NCBI RefSeq assembly: GCF_047654785.1
Contig: NZ_JASGKQ010000003.1
Location: 1-64,000 of the forward strand
DNA: 64,000 nucleotides
Reading direction: 5' to 3'
DNA from: Pelomonas sp047654785
GTDB lineage: Bacteria > Pseudomonadota > Gammaproteobacteria > Burkholderiales > Burkholderiaceae_C
Both the position numbers and the translations under genes were made by a program. The notes under the pieces are model-generated. The model saw only the letters and a list, made by a program, of their open reading frames with translations, was not told the DNA's origin and made no database searches. Below are positions 17,074 to 24,567 of the stretch, one piece after another. Positions within the stretch are counted from its first letter, which is position 1. Each line of letters opens with the position of its first letter.

Positions 17074-18098
17074 GCCCCGTCCTCCACGCCGTGCGCCTCG
17101 TCGCCGAACTCCGTCGCGAAGGCCTCGGCCCGCAGGCCCAGCTCGGTGAGGTGGCGCACCAGCGCGCCCTCGTCGCCATGCGTGACGATGACGCGCGGCG
17201 CGCCGGTCGCGCGGATCGCGCCCAGCAGCCCCGGCCAGTCCGCGTGGTCGCTGAACACGAAGCCGCGGTCCACGCCGCGGCGCCGGCGCGCGCCGCGCAG
17301 CCGCATCCAGCCGCTGGCGAACGCATCGCCGTGCGCACCCAGCGCCTGCGCCCAGCGGCTGCCCTGCACGGCCGGCGGCGCGATCACCAGCGCGCCGCGC
17401 AGCGCCTTGAAGTCCGTCTCCGGCGTCACCGCGGCGACCTCCGGCAGCGCCACGCCGGCCGCGCGGTAGGCCGCGTTCAGCCGCGCGACGGCGCCATGCA
17501 CCCGCACCGGCCCGGGCGCGTCGCCCGTGGCCAGGCCCGCGACCAGCCGCTGCGCCTTGCCCAGGCTGTAGCCCATCAGCAGCGCGTGCCGGCCCTGGGC
17601 GGCGCAGTCGGCCCACCAGGCGCGCATCTCGGCCAGCACCTCGGCCTGCGGCGCCCAGCGGTAGATGGGCAGGCCGAAGGTGCTCTCGGTGACGAACACG
17701 TCGCAGCGCACCGGCTCGAACGGCGCGCAGGTGGCGTTGCGGTCGCCCGCGCCGCTGACGAAGTAGTCGCCCGCCACCACCCACACCTCGCCGCGGTGCT
17801 CGATGCGCACCTGCGCCGAGCCCAGCACATGGCCGGCCGGGTGCAGGCTCAGCGTCACACCGCCGATGCGGCGCGCCTCGCCGTAGGCCAGGCCCTCCAG
17901 CGCCGCGCCGTCGCCCAGCCGCGCGCGCATCAGGCCCAGCCCGTCGCGCTGCGCGAGGTAGGCGGCGTGGCCGGGCCGGCAGTGGTCTGCGTGCGCATGC
18001 GTGATGACGGCGCGGTCCACCGGCAACCACGGGTCGATGTAGAAGCCGCCGGGCTCGCAGAAGAGCCCCTGCGGCCGGCGCGTGACCAGATCGGGCAT
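17070..18098 (-). CDS. ligase-associated DNA exonuclease (metallo-beta-lactamase/beta-CASP fold)
   Basis: A 342-residue nuclease of the SNM1/Artemis-like group. THAHADHCRPG (33-43) supplies the metal ligands His34, His36, Asp38 and His39; GDYFVSGAGDRN, ESTFGLP and FVFSDHADWPGLL are further family motifs. It is the first gene of the repair operon and lacks a strong ribosome site at the ATG at 18098. In related operons the exonuclease, ligase and helicase are thought to act together in double-strand break or cross-link repair. The start agrees with the family N-terminus (MPDLVTRRPQGLFCEPGGFYIDPW region). Confidence 0.92.
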   Translation of the reverse strand: MPDLVTRRPQGLFCEPGGFYIDPWLPVDRAVITHAHADHCRPGHAAYLAQRDGLGLMRARLGDGAALEGLAYGEARRIGGVTLSLHPAGHVLGSAQVRIEHRGEVWVVAGDYFVSGAGDRNATCAPFEPVRCDVFVTESTFGLPIYRWAPQAEVLAEMRAWWADCAAQGRHALLMGYSLGKAQRLVAGLATGDAPGPVRVHGAVARLNAAYRAAGVALPEVAAVTPETDFKALRGALVIAPPAVQGSRWAQALGAHGDAFASGWMRLRGARRRRGVDRGFVFSDHADWPGLLGAIRATGAPRVIVTHGDEGALVRHLTELGLRAEAFATEFGDEAHGVEDGA

Positions 18099-18242
18099 CG
18101 CCGCAGTGTCTGCCCAAGCCCTGGCGCGCCCGTGTAGGTCACATCCGCATTGCGCGACTGTGGGCTCCGGCCCCGGCAAGGGGCGGCCGGCTCGCACGAT
18201 TTGCACAACGTCCGAAATCCGTGCTACACTGCCAGCTTCAGT

Positions 18243-18319
<77 letters not shown>

Positions 18320-18328
18320 ATACCGGAG

Positions 18329-18361
18329 ACCCGTTGAGTGCCAGTCGCTCAGCGGGTTTTT
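18329..18361 (+). terminator. terminator after tRNA-fMet
   Basis: ACCCGTTGAG and CTCAGCGGGT pair with one G-U wobble around a 9-base loop and are followed by five T residues, ten bases after the tRNA 3' end. Confidence 0.8.
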
Positions 18362-18605
18362 CCATTTCGGCCCAGGTCGCGCCCGTGTCGGCGTCGCGCC
18401 CGATCAGCATCGGGCCGAACATGTCGGCCAGCGGCGCGCGGGTGCAGTTCCAGCACTTGGCGCCGGTAGCGCGCCAACACGTCGTCGATGACCTGGCGCG
18501 GGCCGACCTCGGCCTGGCTGATCGAGGTGAGCCGGCCGCGCCGACACGTTCTACCCTGACCCCATCGCCGGCATGGGGTAGCGCCGGCTGCACGTCTTGC
18601 AAGTG
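18362..18605 (-). pseudogene. decayed coding fragment of unknown family
   Basis: This stretch has no complete gene. On the minus strand, one frame reads VGPRQVIDDVLARYRRQVLELHPR and a second continues with APLADMFGPMLIGRDADTG, as if a single frameshift split one protein. Neither piece has a credible start, and the second runs through the tRNA. It looks like the remnant of a gene left beside the initiator tRNA. The family was not recognised, and chance coding in high-GC DNA remains possible. Confidence 0.3.
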
Positions 18606-18908
18606 CTATGCGCCGCCGGTACTGGGCCGCGCAACGGGGTCTCGGTGCTGGTGGAGGCACGACAGCACGCTGATGACCTCGCCGTCCACGACGTAGAACA
18701 GCGAGTAGGGGAAGCGGCGCAGGTTGGCCCGGTGGATGGCTGGATCGACCTCGGGGTAGAGCAGCGGGTTCAACCGGATGAACTGCTCGACGCGCTCCAG
18801 CTCAGCGAGGGAGGCGTCGCCCTGGCGGATGGTCGGCTGGTCGTACCACGCGAAGGCGTCGGCGATCTCGGCCTCGGCCCGAGGCTTGAACACCAGGCTG
18901 AAGCTCAT
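18606..18908 (-). CDS. parE: RelE/ParE-family toxin
   Basis: A 100-residue type II toxin. The fold pattern of an N-terminal strand (SFSLVFKPRAEAEIADAFAWYD), a middle helix (LAELERVEQFIRLNP) and C-terminal strands (HRANLRRFPYSLFYVVDGEVISVLSCLHQHRDP) is that of ParE/RelE proteins, which poison gyrase or cleave mRNA on the ribosome. The RRFPYSLFY and HQHRDP segments are close to the ParE branch. Its ATG overlaps the antitoxin stop by 4 bases, the usual coupling. It lies next to a gene remnant and a tRNA, consistent with acquisition by transfer. Confidence 0.85.
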   Translation of the reverse strand: MSFSLVFKPRAEAEIADAFAWYDQPTIRQGDASLAELERVEQFIRLNPLLYPEVDPAIHRANLRRFPYSLFYVVDGEVISVLSCLHQHRDPVARPSTGGA

Positions 18909-19135
18909 GCGCGGGCGCCGAGCAGCTTGGTCTTCAGTTCCTGCAGGGTGACGCCGGGCTCGCCGGGGTTGGCCCGATGGTGGGCCAGGCGCGCGCGCAA
19001 CTCGGTGCGCTGGGCGTCGGTGAGCTGGTGCGGGCCGTCCGCGTCGGCTTCGGCGCTGGCGATCAGGGCCTCGCCCAGCGCGCGCTTCTCAGCGGGGCTC
19101 AGCTGGATCAGCTCATCGGCGAGTTGTGCGCGCAT
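18905..19135 (-). CDS. addiction module antitoxin, RelB/ParD-like
   Basis: A 76-residue acidic protein of the addiction-module family: LADELIQLSPAEKRALGEALIASAEAD forms the typical N-terminal helices, and the C-terminus (GVTLQELKTKLLGARA) should bind the toxin. The ATG at 19135 is chosen; an upstream in-frame GTG at 19156 would add seven residues. It precedes and overlaps the ParE-like toxin gene. It should neutralise the toxin and repress the pair's promoter. Confidence 0.8.
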   Translation of the reverse strand: MRAQLADELIQLSPAEKRALGEALIASAEADADGPHQLTDAQRTELRARLAHHRANPGEPGVTLQELKTKLLGARA

Positions 19136-19224
19136 GGGTCGGATGTTAGCCCGCACGACATTCTGTTGGCATCCCCGGGGATCGGGAAGTCGAGGCGTCT
19201 GCGTTTCGGCGCGAGTGGCCGGTC

Positions 19225-19245
19225 TCTATATCAACTGCATATAGA
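19225..19245. promoter_or_regulatory. candidate operator upstream of dgoD (LysR-type T-N11-A dyad)
   Basis: TCTATAT-N7-ATATAGA is a perfect 7-bp inverted repeat 77 bases before dgoD. It contains ATAT-N7-ATAT, which fits the T-N11-A dyad bound by LysR-type regulators. A related element (14 of 21 positions identical) lies upstream of the TonB receptor gene at 24437. The GbpR-like LysR protein at the end of this locus is the natural candidate binder. Confidence 0.55.
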
Positions 19246-19321
19246 AGAAGCGGAAGAATCAATATTTCCCGAGGGGCTCGGCCTCCTAAGCTGTGGACGT
19301 TCCTGAACCAGGCCTGCGCTC

Positions 19322-20470
19322 ATGCGAATCACGAAGCTGACGACCTACCGCGTCCCTCCCCGGTGGATGTTCCTGAAGATCGAGACTGACGAGGGCGTCG
19401 TCGGCTGGGGCGAGCCGGTCATCGAGGGGCGGGCGCGCACCGTCGAGGCTGCCGTGCACGAGCTGTCGGCCTACCTGGTGGGGCAGGACCCGTCCCGCAT
19501 CAACGACCTCTGGCAGGTCATGTACCGGGCCGGCTTCTACCGCGGCGGCCCGATCCTGATGAGCGCCATCGCCGGCGTCGACCAGGCGCTGTGGGACATC
19601 AAGGGCAAGGTCATGGGCCAGCCCGTGTACGAGCTGCTGGGCGGCCTGGTGCGTGACCGGATGAAGGTGTATTCCTGGGTTGGCGGCGACCGGCCGGCCG
19701 ACGTCATCCGCGACATCCAGCGGCTGCGCGAGGGCGGCTTCGACACCTTCAAGATGAACGGCACCGAGGAGCTCGGCCTCGTCGACAGCGCGCGCAAGAT
19801 CGACGAGGCGGTGGCCCGCATCGCCGAGATCCGCGCGGCCTTCGGCCACGACATCGAGTTCGGCATCGACTTCCACGGCCGCGTCGCCGCGCCGATGGCC
19901 AAGCCGCTGCTGAAGGCGCTGGAGCCCTACCGCCCGCTGTTCGTCGAGGAGCCGGTGCTGGCCGAGCAGGCCGAGTACTACCCGCGCCTGGCCGAGCAGA
20001 CCGCCATCCCGCTGGCGGCCGGCGAGCGCATGTTCTCGCGCTTCGACTTCAAGCGCGTGTTCCAGGCCGGCGGCATCGCCATCGTGCAGCCCGACCTGTC
20101 GCACGCCGGGGGCATCACCGAGTGCTTCAAGATCGCCGGCATGGCCGAGGCGCACGACGTGGCGCTGGCGCCGCACTGCCCGCTGGGCCCGGTGGCGCTG
20201 GCCGCCTGCCTGGCGGTGGACTTCGTGTCGCACAACGCGGTGCTGCAGGAGCAGAGCATGGGCATCCACTACAACCAGGGCGCCGAGCTGCTGGACTTCG
20301 TCAAGAACGCGGACGACTTCCGCATCGAAGGCGGCTTCATCAACCCGCTGCGCAAGCCGGGCCTGGGCGTCGAGATGGACGAAGAGCGCGTCATCGAGGC
20401 CAGCAGGAACGCGCCCGACTGGCGCAACCCGGTCTGGCGCCACGCCGACGGCAGCGTCGCCGAATGGTGA
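19322..20470 (+). CDS. dgoD: D-galactonate dehydratase
   Basis: A 382-residue enolase-superfamily enzyme. It converts D-galactonate to 2-keto-3-deoxygalactonate with Mg. The metal ligands Asp183, Glu209 and Glu235 and the catalytic His185 and His285 fall at exactly the E. coli DgoD residue numbers, in FGIDFHGRV, FVEEP, AAGERMF and APHCPLGP. It opens a coupled run of De Ley-Doudoroff genes: its stop overlaps the dgoK start. The start has only a weak ribosome site. A 21-bp dyad upstream may be the locus operator. Confidence 0.96.
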   Translation: MRITKLTTYRVPPRWMFLKIETDEGVVGWGEPVIEGRARTVEAAVHELSAYLVGQDPSRINDLWQVMYRAGFYRGGPILMSAIAGVDQALWDIKGKVMGQPVYELLGGLVRDRMKVYSWVGGDRPADVIRDIQRLREGGFDTFKMNGTEELGLVDSARKIDEAVARIAEIRAAFGHDIEFGIDFHGRVAAPMAKPLLKALEPYRPLFVEEPVLAEQAEYYPRLAEQTAIPLAAGERMFSRFDFKRVFQAGGIAIVQPDLSHAGGITECFKIAGMAEAHDVALAPHCPLGPVALAACLAVDFVSHNAVLQEQSMGIHYNQGAELLDFVKNADDFRIEGGFINPLRKPGLGVEMDEERVIEASRNAPDWRNPVWRHADGSVAEW

Positions 20471-21381
20471 TGGGCGCGGCCCGCCTGATCGCGCTGGACT
20501 GGGGCAGCACGCGGCTGCGCGCCTTTCTGCTGGGCGACGGCGGCGAGGTGCTGGCCACGCGCCAGTCCGGCGACGGCGCGGCCACGCTGAGCGGCGCCGA
20601 GGCCTATGCCCGCGCGCTGGCCGCGCTGGTCGGCGACTGGCGGGCCGAGCGCCCCGGCGTGAAGCTGCTGGCCTGCGGCATGGTCGGCAGCCAGTACGGC
20701 TGGCGCGAGGCGCCCTATGTGCGCTGCCCGGCCGACGCCGCGGCGCTGGCGGCCCGGGTGCTGCCGCTGGACGAGCGCTTCAGCATCGTCCCCGGCCTCG
20801 TCGACGACGCGGCCCGGCCCGACGTCATGCGCGGCGAGGAGACGCAGATCGTCGGCGCGCTGGCGCTGCACCCGGAACTCGCGGACGACGCGGTGCTGGT
20901 GCTGCCCGGCACGCATGCCAAGTGGGCGCGCGTGCAGGGCGGCCGCGTGACGGGCTTCGCGACGCACATGACCGGCGAGCTGTTCGCGCTGCTGCGCCAG
21001 CACTCGGTGCTGAACCGCCTGATGCCCGCCGACGGCAGCTCGCCGGCGTCGCCCGAGGCCTTCCTGCAGGGCGTGGCGGCCGCGGCGGAAGAGGGCGGCC
21101 TCGGCCATCAGCTCTTTGCCGTGCGCACGCTGGGCCTGTTCCAGCGGCTGGCGTCCGAGCAGCTGCCCGACTACCTGTCCGGCCTGCTGATCGGCCACGA
21201 GATCACCCGCGAGCTGCGGGCCGCGGCGCCGCGCATCGCGCTGGTCGGCGACCCGGCGCTGTGCGCGCGCTATGCGCGGGCGCTGGCTCACCTCGGCCGG
21301 CCCGCGCCGCTGCAGCTCGACAACACCGCGCCCGCCGGCCTGTGGCGGCTGGCGCACACGATGGACCCGACCCGATGCTGA
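20470..21381 (+). CDS. dgoK: 2-dehydro-3-deoxygalactonokinase
   Basis: A 303-residue kinase that phosphorylates 2-keto-3-deoxygalactonate with ATP. It resembles E. coli DgoK throughout: ALDWGSTRLRAFLL (ATP-binding), ACGMVGSQYGW, FSIVPGL, MRGEETQIVGA, VLPGTHAKW, FATHMTGELFALL and LSGLLIGHEI. The ATG at 20470 shares bases with the dgoD stop (TGATG); an ATG two codons earlier at 20464 is equally possible. It is followed by dgoA with a 7-base overlap, so dgoD, dgoK and dgoA are translationally coupled. Confidence 0.94.
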   Translation: MGAARLIALDWGSTRLRAFLLGDGGEVLATRQSGDGAATLSGAEAYARALAALVGDWRAERPGVKLLACGMVGSQYGWREAPYVRCPADAAALAARVLPLDERFSIVPGLVDDAARPDVMRGEETQIVGALALHPELADDAVLVLPGTHAKWARVQGGRVTGFATHMTGELFALLRQHSVLNRLMPADGSSPASPEAFLQGVAAAAEEGGLGHQLFAVRTLGLFQRLASEQLPDYLSGLLIGHEITRELRAAAPRIALVGDPALCARYARALAHLGRPAPLQLDNTAPAGLWRLAHTMDPTRC

Positions 21382-21992
21382 ACGCCGCCCTGCAAGCCCT
21401 GTCCCTCGTCGCCATCCTGCGCGGCGTCAAGCCCGAGGAGGTGGAGGCCATCGCCGACGTGCTGCACGCCGAGGGCTTCCGCGTCATCGAGGTGCCGCTG
21501 AACTCGCCCGGCGCGCTGGACTCCATCGCCCGCCTGGCGCGCCGCATGCCGGCCGGCACCGTCGTCGGCGCCGGCACCGTGCTGAGCGCGCAGGCCGTGG
21601 CCGACGTGGCCGCGGCGGGCGGCCAGCTCATCGTCATGCCGCACGCCGACGTGGACGTGATCCGCGCGGCCAAGGCGCGCGGCCTGTTCTGCGTGCCGGG
21701 CGCGGCGACGCCGACCGAGGCCTTCGCCGCCGCCGCCGCCGGGGCCGACGCGGTCAAGCTCTTTCCGGCCGAACTCGTGACGCCCGCCGTGCTGAAGGCG
21801 ATGCGCGCGGTGCTGCCGCGCGAGCTGCGCCTGCTGCCGGTGGGCGGCATCACGCCCGGCGGCATGGATCCGTTCATGAAGGCCGGCGCCAGCGGCTTCG
21901 GGCTGGGCTCGGCGCTGTATGCGCCGGGCCTGTCGGCGGCCGAGGTCGGCGAGCGGGCGCGCGCCTTCGTGCGCGCCTGGCGCGCGTACTGA
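21375..21992 (+). CDS. dgoA: 2-dehydro-3-deoxy-6-phosphogalactonate aldolase
   Basis: A 205-residue class I aldolase of the KDPG/KDPGal family, splitting KDPGal into pyruvate and glyceraldehyde 3-phosphate. The Schiff-base lysine is Lys128 in DAVKLFPAE; Glu39 in IEVPLNSP and the phosphate loop LPVGGITPGGM complete the active site. MPHADVDVIRAAKARGLFCVPGAATPTE is close to characterised DgoA proteins, and the preceding dgoD and dgoK favour KDPGal over the gluconate-derived KDPG. The sequence ends 48 bases before the GH35 gene. Confidence 0.93.
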   Translation: MLNAALQALSLVAILRGVKPEEVEAIADVLHAEGFRVIEVPLNSPGALDSIARLARRMPAGTVVGAGTVLSAQAVADVAAAGGQLIVMPHADVDVIRAAKARGLFCVPGAATPTEAFAAAAAGADAVKLFPAELVTPAVLKAMRAVLPRELRLLPVGGITPGGMDPFMKAGASGFGLGSALYAPGLSAAEVGERARAFVRAWRAY

Positions 21993-22039
21993 ACCGCGGC
22001 TCCGGGCCGCAAGAAAAGACCAGACTTCCTGGAGACAAG

Positions 22040-24436
22040 ATGACCCGCATCCGCTCGCTGGGCGCGGCGCTGCTGCTGGCCGTGCTCGGCACGGCCGCAG
22101 GCGCCGACACCCTCCGGCTCGACGCCCGCGCGGCGCCGCCCGCGCCGCAAACCGGCCACCTGCAGCTGGGCGCGGCGCGCTCGCCGCAGGGCGGCACGCT
22201 GGCGGCCAACAGCCAGTACCTGCTGCTGGACGGGCGGCCCTGGCTGCCGGTCATGGGCGAGTACCACTACAGCCGCGCGCCGGCCGCGCAGTGGGAGACG
22301 CAGCTGCGGCTGATGAAGGCATCGGGCCTGGACGTCGTCGCCAGCTATGTGTTCTGGAACCACCACCAGGCGCAGCCCGGCGCGTTCGACTGGCGCGGCA
22401 ACCGCGACCTGCGCCGCTTCGTGCAGCTGGCGCAGGCCGCCGGCCTGAAGGTCGTCGTGCGGCTGGGGCCGTGGGTACACGGCGAGGCGCGCTACGGTGG
22501 CCTCCCGGACTGGGTGGTCGACAAGCTGCCCACGCGCGGCAACGACCCCGAGTACCTGGGCCACGTCGAGGCGCTCTACGCCGAGATCGGCGCGCAGCTC
22601 CGGGGCCTGCTGTGGAAGGACGGCGGCCCCGTCATCGGCGTGCAGCTGGAGAATGAGTACAACCTGCGCGGCGCCGGCCGCGGCGAGGCGCACATCCGCG
22701 CGCTCAAGGCGCTGGCGCTGCAGGCCGGGCTGGACGTGCCGCTGTACACCGTCACCGGCTGGGACGGCGCGGTCTACCCGTCCGGCGAGGTCCTGCCCGT
22801 CTTCGGCGGCTACCCGGACGAGCCCTGGGCCACCAGCACCAAGGAGCTGCCGCCCAAGGAGACGCACGCCTTCCGCTTCGACACCCGCGTCAGCGGCGAC
22901 CTCGGCGCGCAGACGCGCGCGCACGCGCCCGGCACCGCCGAGACCGACAAGGACCGCGTGCCCTTCCTCGGCGCCGAATACGGCCCCGGCCTGCCGGCCA
23001 TGTACCGCCGCCGCACGCTGGTCTCGCCGGACGACATCGCCGCCATGCTGCCGGTGCAGCTCGGCTCCGGCGTCAACCTGTTCGGCTACTACATGTTCCA
23101 CGGCGGCCGCAACCCGGTCGGCCCGGGCGGCGCCGGCCTGGAGGAAAGCACGCTCAGCGGCGGCTACAACGACACGCCGCGCATCAGCTACGACTTCCAG
23201 GCGCCGCTCGGCCCGGACGGCCAGCAGCGCCCGGTGCTGGCGCGGCTGCGCCCCTTCCACTACTTCCTGAACGAGTACGGCGCCCGGCTGGCGACCCTGG
23301 CCGTGCGCCAGCCCGAGCGCACGCCCGCCACGTCGGCCGACCTGCGCACGCCGCGCTGGTCCGTGCGCAGCCACGGCGACAGCGGCTTCCTGTTCTTCAA
23401 CAACCACGTGCGCCAGCACGCCCTGCCCGCGCAGGCCGGCGTGCGCTTCGAGCTGCGGCTGCCGGGCGGCACGCTGACGCTGCCCAGCCGGCCGGTGGAC
23501 ATCCCCACCGGCGCCTATTTCATCTGGCCCTTCAACGCCGACCTCGACGGCGTGGCGCTGCGCCACGCGACGGCGCAGCCGGTCACGCGGGTCGATGCCG
23601 GCGCGCAGGGCCTGGTCCACGTGTTCATGGCGACGGCGGGCATCCCCGCCGAATTCGCGCTGGACGGCGGCGTGCGCACGCTCACGCCCGGCGCCGCGCT
23701 GCACCGCATCGGCAGCCGCGGGGGCCGCGCCGTCAGCGTGCTGCTGCTGGCGCCCGAGCAGGCCGCGCAGCTCAGCGTGCTGGAGCTGGCCGGCCAGCGC
23801 CGCCTGGTCTTCAGCGAGCAGCAGGCCTGGGTGGCCGACGGCCGGCTGCAGCTGCGCGGCATCGGCCCGCAGCCGCTGCGCGCGTCGGTCTTCCCGGCGC
23901 TGCCCCAGCCGCGCGCGGCCGGCCTGCAGGTGCGCCAGGACGGCCTGCTGCAGCGCCTGGAGATCGCGGCGGCGGGCGAGGGCGCCGGGCCGGCGCTGCA
24001 GGTCCGCCCGGTGCGCGCCGCCCGCGACGCGCCCCCGGTGCGCCGGGGCGGCCTGGCCGGCGCGGCCGTGCAGCCCGTGCCCGAGGCCTTCGCCGCCGCG
24101 GCGACCTGGGCGCTGCAACTGCCCGAGCCGCTCGCGCCCGATGCCGAGGACCTGCTGCTGGAGCTGGACTTCGTCGGCGACATCGGCCGCTTGTTCGCCG
24201 GCACCCGGATGCTGGACGACTGGTACTACAACGGCCAGCGCTGGCAGATCGGCCTGAAGCAGTTCGCGCTCCCGCCCGGCCAGCGGCTGGAGCTCGCCGT
24301 GCTGCCGCTGCGCGCCGACGCGCCCGTCTACATCGACGCCGCGCACCGGCCCGCCTTCGCCGCCGGCCAGGCCCAGGTGGCCATGCTGCGCGAGGCCCGG
24401 CTGCTGGCCGTGCGGCGCGCGAGCATCGCGCCCTGA
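22040..24436 (+). CDS. secreted GH35 beta-galactosidase
   Basis: A 798-residue glycoside hydrolase family 35 enzyme with a Sec signal peptide (residues 1 to about 22, ending AAGA). The catalytic domain has EYHYSRAPAAQWETQLRLMKASGLDVVASYVFWNHH, the acid/base motif LENEYN (Glu206) and the nucleophile motif GAEYGPG (Glu313). The C-terminal half contains beta-sandwich domains and DDWYYNGQRWQIGL near the end. It would remove terminal beta-galactose from galacto-oligosaccharides in the periplasm. GGAGACAAG provides a good ribosome site. Its position between dgoA and the TonB receptor links polymer breakdown with galactose oxidation. Confidence 0.92.
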   Translation: MTRIRSLGAALLLAVLGTAAGADTLRLDARAAPPAPQTGHLQLGAARSPQGGTLAANSQYLLLDGRPWLPVMGEYHYSRAPAAQWETQLRLMKASGLDVVASYVFWNHHQAQPGAFDWRGNRDLRRFVQLAQAAGLKVVVRLGPWVHGEARYGGLPDWVVDKLPTRGNDPEYLGHVEALYAEIGAQLRGLLWKDGGPVIGVQLENEYNLRGAGRGEAHIRALKALALQAGLDVPLYTVTGWDGAVYPSGEVLPVFGGYPDEPWATSTKELPPKETHAFRFDTRVSGDLGAQTRAHAPGTAETDKDRVPFLGAEYGPGLPAMYRRRTLVSPDDIAAMLPVQLGSGVNLFGYYMFHGGRNPVGPGGAGLEESTLSGGYNDTPRISYDFQAPLGPDGQQRPVLARLRPFHYFLNEYGARLATLAVRQPERTPATSADLRTPRWSVRSHGDSGFLFFNNHVRQHALPAQAGVRFELRLPGGTLTLPSRPVDIPTGAYFIWPFNADLDGVALRHATAQPVTRVDAGAQGLVHVFMATAGIPAEFALDGGVRTLTPGAALHRIGSRGGRAVSVLLLAPEQAAQLSVLELAGQRRLVFSEQQAWVADGRLQLRGIGPQPLRASVFPALPQPRAAGLQVRQDGLLQRLEIAAAGEGAGPALQVRPVRAARDAPPVRRGGLAGAAVQPVPEAFAAAATWALQLPEPLAPDAEDLLLELDFVGDIGRLFAGTRMLDDWYYNGQRWQIGLKQFALPPGQRLELAVLPLRADAPVYIDAAHRPAFAAGQAQVAMLREARLLAVRRASIAP

Positions 24437-24457
24437 TCTATATACAAACCGGATAGC
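24437..24457. promoter_or_regulatory. candidate operator upstream of TonB receptor, related to 19225 site
   Basis: TCTATATACAAACCGGATAGC shares its first seven bases and 14 of 21 positions with the dyad before dgoD and keeps a T-N11-A pair. It starts one base after the GH35 stop codon and overlaps a terminator stem, so it may be a weaker copy or a partial coincidence. Confidence 0.4.
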
Positions 24458-24471
24458 CGCTCCCGGTTTTT
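24446..24471 (+). terminator. intrinsic terminator after GH35 gene
   Basis: AAACCGG and CCGGTTT flank a 10-base loop and run into TTTTT. It would end the dgoD-dgoK-dgoA-GH35 transcript and separate it from the TonB receptor operon. Confidence 0.65.
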
Positions 24472-24495
24472 CGATTAGTGCGGAATGAGGCAGCG

Positions 24496-24508
24496 CCGTA
24501 ACTTACGG
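24496..24508. promoter_or_regulatory. short perfect dyad before TonB receptor
   Basis: CCGTAA-C-TTACGG is a perfect 6-bp palindrome 60 bases before the receptor start, in the 131-base gap that should contain its promoter. It may be a second regulator site. Confidence 0.35.
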
Positions 24509-24567
24509 TTTGCCGGCCCGGAGCCGACCGGGCTTTCGGCCCCCGCCCCAGAACAACAGGAGATCGC

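Noticed and set aside
12917..17338. Very long minus-strand open frame covering helicase and ligase
   Set aside because: Only the 3' part (to 15433) has helicase motifs; upstream it is a shifted frame of the ligase, kept open by high GC.
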